Part shown: one piece after another, positions 58,063-64,000 of the stretch | How positions within the stretch are numbered: position 1 is the first letter of the stretch | How the letters are laid out: each line of letters opens with the position of its first letter | Assembly: GCF_921293875.1 (NCBI RefSeq) | Contig: NZ_CAKLDI010000001.1 | Location: 2,667,915 to 2,731,914 of the forward strand | DNA length: 64,000 nucleotides | From: Vibrio stylophorae | GTDB lineage: Bacteria > Pseudomonadota > Gammaproteobacteria > Enterobacterales > Vibrionaceae | Direction: 5' to 3' | Translations under genes and position numbers: made by a program | The notes under the pieces: model-generated | What the model saw: the letters and a program-made list of their open reading frames with translations, nothing else | Told to the model about the DNA's origin: nothing | The model's database searches: none

Positions 58063-60699
58063 ATGAACGAAAAATATGCGGCGCTGCGTGGCAATATCAA
58101 AATGCTCGGCCGCCTGTTGGGTTCCACCATTAAAGCTGCACATGGAGAGGCTCTCTTCAACAAGATTGAAGATATTCGTCGCCTTTCTAAGTCCGTTCGT
58201 GACGGTAATGTAGATGATCGCGCCAAAATGATTGAAGAGCTGGAAAACCTGCCAGACGATCAACTACTCCCAGTCGCTCGCGCTTTCAATCAGTTCCTCA
58301 ATCTGACCAATATTGCTGAGCAATACCACACCATCTCTCGCCACTGCAACGAAACCAGCTGCAGCCCAGATCCACTTGACGATTTGATGAATAAGCTTGA
58401 GCAACATGCCATCGATGATGCGGCATTTGAACAAGCGGTTGCTGAATTGGATATCGACTTGGTACTGACTGCGCATCCAACTGAGATTGCCCGTCGCACC
58501 ACGATCCACAAGCTGGTTCAGGTCAACAAATGTTTGACCAAACTTGATTCTGGCTCGCTGTCTGAAAAAGAACACGAGCGCACCGAAGCACGTCTTGAGC
58601 AGTTGATTGCCCAAGGCTGGCACACTGACGTGATTCGTCAAAACCGCCCAACCCCAATCGATGAAGCCAAATGGGGCTTTGCGGTGGTTGAAAACTCACT
58701 TTGGCAAGCGGTGCCTGAGTTCCTGCGCGAACTTGATGTGATGATGCAAAAACGTCTAGGTAAACGCCTACCCATTGATGCTGCGCCAGTGCGCTTTGCA
58801 TCTTGGATGGGTGGTGACCGTGACGGTAACCCATTTGTCACCCATAAGGTAACCCGCGAAGTGATGCTGCTTTCTCGCTGGAAAGCGGCAGACCTTTACT
58901 TAGGTGATATTCAACAATTGGTCAGTGAGCTGTCTGTTGTTGAGTGTAATGACACCCTGCGCAAACTAGTTGGCCCAGAAGCCCACGAACCATACCGCGC
59001 AGTACTCAAAGATCTACGTGCCAAACTGAAAAACACCCTGGAATACCTAGGTGCACTACTTAATGGCCAACGCGTAACTGAGCCTGAAGACATCATTACT
59101 GATGTTGACCAGCTTTGGACACCGCTTCTCACCTGTTATGAATCACTACACGAGTGTGGCATGGCGATCATCGCCGATGGCCTACTACTCGACGTGCTTC
59201 GTCGTATTCGCAGCTTTGGCGTGCACTTGGTGAAATTGGATATTCGCCAAGAAAGTACTCGCCACTCAGATGTATTGTCTGAGCTTACCCGCTACTTGGG
59301 TCTTGGTGATTACGATCACTGGAGCGAGCAAGACAAAGTGGCCTTCTTGGTCAAAGAGCTTTCGTCAAAACGCCCACTGCTGCCTGCTGACTGGCAGCCA
59401 AGCGCAGAAGTGCAGGAAGTGCTCGATACTTGCCGCACCATCGCGCTGCACCCACGTGAAGCCATTGGCGCCTATGTCATCTCCATGGCGCGCACCGCAT
59501 CAGACGTGCTTGCCGTGCATTTGATTCTCAAAGAGTGTGGCTACCGCCATCGCATGGATGTGTGCCCACTGTTTGAAACCCTTGAAGATTTGAACAACGC
59601 AGAAGCAGTGATCCAACAGCTATTTAGCATCGATTGGTATCGCGGCTTTATCCAAAACTTCCAAATGGTGATGATCGGTTACTCCGACTCAGCCAAAGAT
59701 GCTGGCGTGATGTCAGCGGGTTGGGCGCAGTACCATGCCATGGAATCTTTGGTCAAAATCTGTGACCAAGCAGGCGTTGAGCTGACACTATTCCACGGTC
59801 GTGGCGGCACCATTGGCCGTGGCGGTGCACCCGCCCATGCAGCGCTACTGTCTCAGCCTCCAGGCAGCTTGAAAGGCGGCCTACGTGTGACTGAACAAGG
59901 TGAGATGATTCGCTTTAAACTGGGCTTGCCGGATGTGGCAATCAACAGTTTGGCGCTCTACACCAGTGCGATTTTGGAAGCGAACTTGCTCCCACCACCA
60001 GAGCCAAAACAAGAGTGGCGCGAAGTGATGGATGTGCTATCTGAGATCTCTTGTGAAGCATATCGCCGCGTGGTGCGTGAAGAGCCAGACTTTGTGCCTT
60101 ATTTCCGCTCCACAACGCCTGAAATGGAATTGGGTAAATTGCCACTGGGCTCCCGCCCAGCCAAGCGTAATCCAAATGGCGGCGTAGAAAGTTTGCGTGC
60201 GATTCCATGGATTTTTGCTTGGAGCCAAAACCGCCTACTGGTGCCAGCATGGCTCGGTGCTGGTGAAGCGCTGCAATATGCCATCGATAAAGGCCACCAA
60301 GCGCTACTCGAAGAGATGTGCCGTGAATGGCCATTCTTCTCCACGCGCTTAGGCATGCTTGAGATGGTGTACACCAAGGCTAATAAGCCATTGTCTGCAC
60401 ACTATGATAAAAAGCTAGTTGACCCATCACTGTGGGCGCTGGGTGATCGCCTCCGCGAACAATTGGACAAGGATATCAAAGCGGTACTAACCATTGATAA
60501 CAATGACCATTTGATGGAGCAAGACCCATGGGGTGCTGAGTCTATTCGCGTGCGTAACACCTATGTGGAGCCACTAAACTTGCTACAAGCGGAGCTACTC
60601 TATCGTACCCGCAGTGCAGAAGTGGACAGCGAAGAACATGAGGCCGCCTTGATGGTCACCATCGCTGGGATTGCCACTGGTCTTCGTAATACCGGCTGA
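58063..60699 (+). CDS. ppc: Phosphoenolpyruvate carboxylase
   Basis: Anaplerotic carboxylation of PEP to oxaloacetate. I start at the ATG at 58063 ([16 protein letters not shown]) with GGAG upstream, not the 23-codon extension. 878 residues (E. coli 883). Signatures: [14 protein letters not shown] (about 130-143, catalytic His), [12 protein letters not shown] near 247, [17 protein letters not shown] near 535, the loop [14 protein letters not shown] near 575 and the C-terminal RNTG. Provides C4 acids, relevant to the frd operon. Confidence 0.98.
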   Translation: MNEKYAALRGNIKMLGRLLGSTIKAAHGEALFNKIEDIRRLSKSVRDGNVDDRAKMIEELENLPDDQLLPVARAFNQFLNLTNIAEQYHTISRHCNETSCSPDPLDDLMNKLEQHAIDDAAFEQAVAELDIDLVLTAHPTEIARRTTIHKLVQVNKCLTKLDSGSLSEKEHERTEARLEQLIAQGWHTDVIRQNRPTPIDEAKWGFAVVENSLWQAVPEFLRELDVMMQKRLGKRLPIDAAPVRFASWMGGDRDGNPFVTHKVTREVMLLSRWKAADLYLGDIQQLVSELSVVECNDTLRKLVGPEAHEPYRAVLKDLRAKLKNTLEYLGALLNGQRVTEPEDIITDVDQLWTPLLTCYESLHECGMAIIADGLLLDVLRRIRSFGVHLVKLDIRQESTRHSDVLSELTRYLGLGDYDHWSEQDKVAFLVKELSSKRPLLPADWQPSAEVQEVLDTCRTIALHPREAIGAYVISMARTASDVLAVHLILKECGYRHRMDVCPLFETLEDLNNAEAVIQQLFSIDWYRGFIQNFQMVMIGYSDSAKDAGVMSAGWAQYHAMESLVKICDQAGVELTLFHGRGGTIGRGGAPAHAALLSQPPGSLKGGLRVTEQGEMIRFKLGLPDVAINSLALYTSAILEANLLPPPEPKQEWREVMDVLSEISCEAYRRVVREEPDFVPYFRSTTPEMELGKLPLGSRPAKRNPNGGVESLRAIPWIFAWSQNRLLVPAWLGAGEALQYAIDKGHQALLEEMCREWPFFSTRLGMLEMVYTKANKPLSAHYDKKLVDPSLWALGDRLREQLDKDIKAVLTIDNNDHLMEQDPWGAESIRVRNTYVEPLNLLQAELLYRTRSAEVDSEEHEAALMVTIAGIATGLRNTG

Positions 60700-60732
60700 T
60701 TTGCAATCAAGCAAAGCTGCTTTGCAAGCAAC

Positions 60733-60761
60733 AAAACGCCAGCAATCGCTGGCGTTTTTTT
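60733..60761. terminator. Terminator between ppc and nfuA
   Basis: Stem aaacgccagc/gctggcgttt (60734-60743 with 60748-60757), loop aatc, T7 tail for ppc. The A-run on the other side may also stop nfuA. Confidence 0.9.
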
Positions 60762-60793
60762 ATGGCATTTTTTGCTAGTTGAATCGGCGAAAA

Positions 60794-61378
60794 TTAGTAG
60801 TAAGAGTGATCACCAGGCGCATGCTCAGTCATATCACGCACGCCACTCAACTCTTCAGGGAACTGATTCAATAGCTCTTTTTCGATGCCTTCTTTCAAAG
60901 TGACATCAACCATTGAACAACCATTACAGCCACCGCCGAATTGCAGAATGGCAACGCCATCTTCAGTGATCTCAACGAGACCCACAAAACCGCCATGGCC
61001 GGCAAGCTGTGGGTTGATTTGTGATTGAATCACATACTCCACACGCTCAATCAAAGGCGCATCATCCGCAACTTTGCGCATCTTGGCATTCGGTGCTTTC
61101 AAGGTGAGCTGAGAGCCCATTTTATCAGTCACATAATCCACTTCTGCATCTTCAAGAAATGGCAGGCTGGTTTGATCAACAAAAGCAGAAAAACCATTGT
61201 ATTCAAACTCAGTGTCCGCAGGCTCCACACCTTCTGGTGGGCAGTAAGAGACACCGCACTCTGCGTTTTGCGTGCCAGGATTGACCACAAACACACGAAT
61301 GTTCGTTCCTTCGGGCTGCTTTTCTAGCAGAGTGCGAAAATGCGCTTGCGCGGCTTCAGAAATATTTAGATTCGACAC
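60794..61378 (-). CDS. nfuA: Fe-S biogenesis protein NfuA
   Basis: 194 residues. The N-terminal half is a degenerate A-type carrier domain; the C-terminal half is a NifU-like domain with the cluster-binding CxxC in [11 protein letters not shown] (about 145-155). Carries [4Fe-4S] clusters under oxidative or iron stress. GTG start at 61376-61378 ([14 protein letters not shown]); the upstream ribosome site is weak (AGG ten bases away). Next to comF/gntX and bioH, the usual bioH-gntX-nfuA order. Confidence 0.96.
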   Translation of the reverse strand: MSNLNISEAAQAHFRTLLEKQPEGTNIRVFVVNPGTQNAECGVSYCPPEGVEPADTEFEYNGFSAFVDQTSLPFLEDAEVDYVTDKMGSQLTLKAPNAKMRKVADDAPLIERVEYVIQSQINPQLAGHGGFVGLVEITEDGVAILQFGGGCNGCSMVDVTLKEGIEKELLNQFPEELSGVRDMTEHAPGDHSYY

Positions 61379-61468
61379 GACAAATACCTGACTGTTTTAG
61401 TATGGTTTTAGTTTACGCTGATTTTTTCGCAAAATCATCCATGGCGTTCATTTGCATCATACGTCATT

Positions 61469-62221
61469 TTAGCGCCCAGTCGAATCACTGGGTGGTGGCG
61501 TTCTTGCCACTGCATACACAGAAATTTGCGTGGCCCCATGTCGGCGCAATAATTTGGCAAGCTCACTAACCGTCGTGCCCGTCGTGACAATATCATCCAC
61601 AATACCAATGTGGGCCTTGGGCACCGCGCCTTTGAGCTGATAGGCCTGCTTTAAATTTCGCCGCCGCGATTGCGCATTGAGCTGGTGCTGAGTGGCGGTG
61701 TAGCGGCAACATCGAATCCCTTGCCATAGCGGAATCTGCCAGCGGTCACTGAGCTGCCAAGCTAAATGCGTGCTTTGATTAAAGCCGCGCAACCAACGCT
61801 TTTTCCAATGCATGGGCACCGGCATCAACCAATCAGGTCGCTCACTTGGCACTGGAATTGATGCACTGAGCGGCTGCGCCAACCAAAAGCGCCGTTCAAA
61901 CTTATATTGCGCCAATAGGCTCGCCCAGATCCCATGATACTCCCCAGCCACGGTCATCCGCTGCCAAATCGGCGGCCGCTTTAAACAGCCACCGCACAAA
62001 TTGAGTCCGCCCTTTATCTGATCCACGGGCAGCGGTAATGCACAGCCCATGCAACGCGAACGCTGAGCCAACAAAGGTTGGCAATGGCCGCATAGCACAG
62101 TAGATAGAATGGGCATCGATGATGGCGCTGTCTTGACTGGCACGGATATGGGCAACCGACAAAATAAGCAGCTTTGCCCAGTATGTGCATTTATCCATCG
62201 GGTTATTCGCGCTAGACTCAT
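61469..62221 (-). CDS. comF: ComF family protein (phosphoribosyltransferase-like, GntX)
   Basis: 250 residues from the ATG at 62219-62221, chosen because GGAGG sits five bases upstream. The N-terminus holds Cys pairs of a zinc-ribbon type (CLFC, CGHC, CMGCALPL, CGGC). The C-terminal half is a PRTase fold with the PRPP loop IGIVDDIVTTGTTVSEL near 210. Family members take part in DNA uptake (ComF) in competent bacteria; with pilMNOPQ in the genome a competence role is plausible. Divergent from bioH. Confidence 0.9.
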   Translation of the reverse strand: MSLARITRWINAHTGQSCLFCRLPISVPVKTAPSSMPILSTVLCGHCQPLLAQRSRCMGCALPLPVDQIKGGLNLCGGCLKRPPIWQRMTVAGEYHGIWASLLAQYKFERRFWLAQPLSASIPVPSERPDWLMPVPMHWKKRWLRGFNQSTHLAWQLSDRWQIPLWQGIRCCRYTATQHQLNAQSRRRNLKQAYQLKGAVPKAHIGIVDDIVTTGTTVSELAKLLRRHGATQISVYAVARTPPPSDSTGR

Positions 62222-62254
62222 GACCACCTCCATTGTGTTCAAGGAAGAGTATAG

Positions 62255-63004
62255 ATGGCTCAGTCCAACCCTCGCCCCGCCCTCGTTTTAATTCATGGCT
62301 GGGGACTTGATAGCCAAGTCTGGCGTCCACTCCTGCCCTTACTTGAATCGCACTTCGATGTGCAATGCCTTGATTTACCGGGCTATGGCCAGCACCAGCA
62401 AGTTTCTGCTGATAATTTACTCGATTTGGCATCACACTTGCTTAAATTATCACCGTCTGCCGCATATTGGCTCGGTTGGTCGCTCGGTGGCTTGGTCGCC
62501 ACCCAAGCGGCTTTACTTGAGCCCACGCGCTGTTTGGGCCTCATTACAGTAGCCCATTCACCGCGTTTTACGGCAAACGATGACTGGCAAGGGGTTGCCC
62601 CAAGTATTTTGGCGCAATTTATTGCAGATCTTGAGCACAATCCATCCGCCACCTTGGCGCGCTTTGTGGGTCTACAAGCCCTCGGCAGCCTAACGGCAAG
62701 GCAAGATGTAAAGCAACTCAGGGCTGCAATTCAGAATCAGACCATGCCTGATCATCAAGCGCTTACTCTTGGTTTAGAACTGCTTGCCCGCTGCGATCTC
62801 CGTAGCCAGCTGGCGCAGCTTCAACCACCATGGCTTCGCCTTTATGGTCAGCATGATACGCTGGTTCCCGCTTGCTCTGTGGTGGCCACAGATCAACTCG
62901 CGCCACAATCGCAACGGCAAGTGTTTGCCCATGCCTCCCATGCGCCTTTTATTAGTGAGGCGGAGGCATTCGTCAAACAGCTGAAGCAGTTTGTGAACGA
63001 GTAA
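62255..63004 (+). CDS. bioH: Pimeloyl-ACP methyl ester carboxylesterase
   Basis: Alpha/beta hydrolase that releases pimeloyl-ACP for biotin synthesis. 249 residues with HGWGLDSQVWRPL (oxyanion side, about 13-25), nucleophile Ser in GWSLGG (Ser near 79), Asp in YGQHDTLVP (about 205) and catalytic His in HASHAPFIS (about 233). Start ATG 62255 with AAGGAAG upstream. Confidence 0.94.
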   Translation: MAQSNPRPALVLIHGWGLDSQVWRPLLPLLESHFDVQCLDLPGYGQHQQVSADNLLDLASHLLKLSPSAAYWLGWSLGGLVATQAALLEPTRCLGLITVAHSPRFTANDDWQGVAPSILAQFIADLEHNPSATLARFVGLQALGSLTARQDVKQLRAAIQNQTMPDHQALTLGLELLARCDLRSQLAQLQPPWLRLYGQHDTLVPACSVVATDQLAPQSQRQVFAHASHAPFISEAEAFVKQLKQFVNE

Positions 63005-63096
63005 TCATTGCCACCCGTTTGTTGTGAACGATGACTTAAGTTTGCCGATCTTTGGTCGATAGCATATTTAGGTCACCTTCTAAACTTGGAGGCCCA

Positions 63097-63420
63097 ATGA
63101 CCATTCATGGAGTTGGACAAAATTACGCAATGTATGCAAAACCGTTCTCACCTAGGCAAAAACCTATGGTACAAAGCGACGCGCAAACCAATGCGAATCC
63201 TGCGCTCATGGCTAAATCGCCGATAAGCGCAAAGCAACAACCAACGGAACAACAAACAGCAGCCGGTGAGAAACCCAATAATCTCGAGTCATTTACCTAT
63301 GGCGCGCTTGGGATGGATCACCCAGAAGACGTGAAAAAGAATAACGACGAGTACTACACCGCAGGGCAATTTTTATCTGCCGCGGCAACCGTCGGCGGTA
63401 TTCTTTTAATGGTGGTATAA
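63097..63420 (+). CDS. Protein of unknown function with C-terminal hydrophobic segment
   Basis: 107 residues from the ATG at 63097, which has GGAGG five bases before it. The first 60 residues are polar and rich in Gln/Pro/Ala/Lys/Asn, then ESFTYGALGMDHPEDVKKNNDEYYTAGQF and a hydrophobic end (SAAATVGGILLMVV) that could be a tail anchor. It follows bioH by about 90 bases and precedes another unknown gene by 67. No family recognised. Confidence 0.65.
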   Translation: MTIHGVGQNYAMYAKPFSPRQKPMVQSDAQTNANPALMAKSPISAKQQPTEQQTAAGEKPNNLESFTYGALGMDHPEDVKKNNDEYYTAGQFLSAAATVGGILLMVV

Positions 63421-63487
63421 CCGTCTTTTGTTGTGGCATGGCTCATTGGAGTCATGCCATAGGCTGATGGTGGGAGATCACATCAGC

Positions 63488-63961
63488 ATGCTTTTATCAC
63501 CTAGCAGTATTAATGTGCCGGTTTTAACCCCGACCATTAATCCGCCAACGGAACAGGCCGCGCGGGACAATCGCACACGCGAGAAAATTGTGCCACCAGC
63601 CGAGCTGGCAAAAAGCAAATCGGACAGCGCTGTGACTCTAAAAGAGAAGCAACGTAAGCGCCAAGGATGGGATCCCAGCGAGCATCCTGAATATGAACAG
63701 GAGCCAGTCATTGACGAGCGCTCCGGTGTGCCCAATCCCTATGAAAAAGATCATGCCCTTGCTCTGCTGCAAACCCTACTGACCAGCGGCTTTTGCGACT
63801 GCCAAGATGGCGGCTACTGCATGACCTACAAATTCCCAATCAAACTGCTTGAAGCCATTGATCGAGGCAACGTCATGGCCCAGCGCCGCGTGGTTATCGA
63901 TCATCATTACAACTATTCCACCAGCCCAAATGTTGAAAGCAAAATGCTGATGATTCTCTAG
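63488..63961 (+). CDS. Conserved-looking cytoplasmic protein of unknown function
   Basis: 157 residues from the ATG at 63488 (GGGAG about 10 bases upstream); in-frame starts 7 and 20 codons earlier are possible. The N-terminal half is polar and proline-rich (NVPVLTPTINPPTEQAARDN, then KEKQRKRQGWDPSEHPEYEQ). The C-terminal half looks folded and has the cysteine cluster CDCQDGGYC (about 103-111) followed by MTYKFPIKLLEAIDRGN. No signal peptide. Function unknown. Confidence 0.65.
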   Translation: MLLSPSSINVPVLTPTINPPTEQAARDNRTREKIVPPAELAKSKSDSAVTLKEKQRKRQGWDPSEHPEYEQEPVIDERSGVPNPYEKDHALALLQTLLTSGFCDCQDGGYCMTYKFPIKLLEAIDRGNVMAQRRVVIDHHYNYSTSPNVESKMLMIL

Positions 63962-64000
63962 ATTCACTGACTAATGCTGGTATTCACGCAATAAAAAAGA

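Noticed and set aside
58264-58641. 125-codon frame antisense to ppc
   Set aside because: Shadow of ppc; no start signal or family pattern.

Overview
The window is a stretch of gammaproteobacterial chromosome made almost entirely of core genes. It most likely comes from a member of the Vibrionaceae. Pointers are the Na+-motor T-ring gene motX beside purA, an argH with a fused acetyltransferase domain (ArgH(A)), the order pilMNOPQ-aroK-aroB-damX-dam-rpe divergent from mrcA, and an oxyR/prx-grx/Lpd-like module beside mrcA. Genus is not decidable by eye; the moderate GC and the gene order would fit a genus such as Salinivibrio, Grimontia or Enterovibrio better than the cholera group (inference).

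Layout. 1-9541 (minus): rpe (cut by the window edge), dam, damX, aroB, aroK, then the type IV pilus operon pilMNOPQ. 9682-15530: mrcA (PBP1A), oxyR, and a peroxide-defence pair (Prx-Grx fusion and an Lpd-like flavoprotein) with an almost perfect OxyR operator. 15776-32502 (minus) closely follows the E. coli 94-95 min region: rplI-rpsR-priB-rpsF, rlmB, rnr, a small lipoprotein, motX, purA, a DUF2065 gene, hflC, hflK, hflX, hfq, miaA, mutL, amiB, tsaE. 32652-42434 and on continues the block: queG, a cluster of DnaA boxes, five tRNA-Gly(GCC) genes, orn, rsgA, psd, a dicarboxylate transporter, epmA, frdABCD. 44200-49410 is the only accessory-looking part: a twin zinc-ribbon protein, small secreted or membrane proteins of unknown role, a pair of paralogous lipoproteins (one broken by a stop codon), an AT-rich membrane-protein cassette and an orphan type IV pilin. 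49657-63961: alkaline phosphatase, argH(A)-argG-argB-argC facing argE with ARG boxes between, ppc, nfuA, comF, bioH and two unknown genes.

How the genes work together. The pil operon builds the inner-membrane platform and secretin of a type IV pilus/DNA-uptake machine; the orphan pilin could use it. OxyR with Prx-Grx and the flavoprotein look like a peroxide-responsive thiol system. Translation and RNA quality control (S6, S18, L9, RNase R, RlmB, Hfq, MiaA, Orn, RsgA, EpmA) dominate the middle. Fumarate reductase, a C4-dicarboxylate-type carrier and Ppc tie into anaerobic C4 metabolism, and argCBGH(A)/argE form the arginine pathway.

The most interesting non-coding signal is the queG-tRNA-Gly gap (33825-34113). 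It holds five consensus DnaA boxes and several near-matches at the same syntenic position as E. coli datA, the DnaA-inactivating locus. Others are the OxyR operator at 13120-13156, a cysteine-rich tail on the Lpd-like reductase, and an in-frame stop in a lipoprotein gene at 45887.
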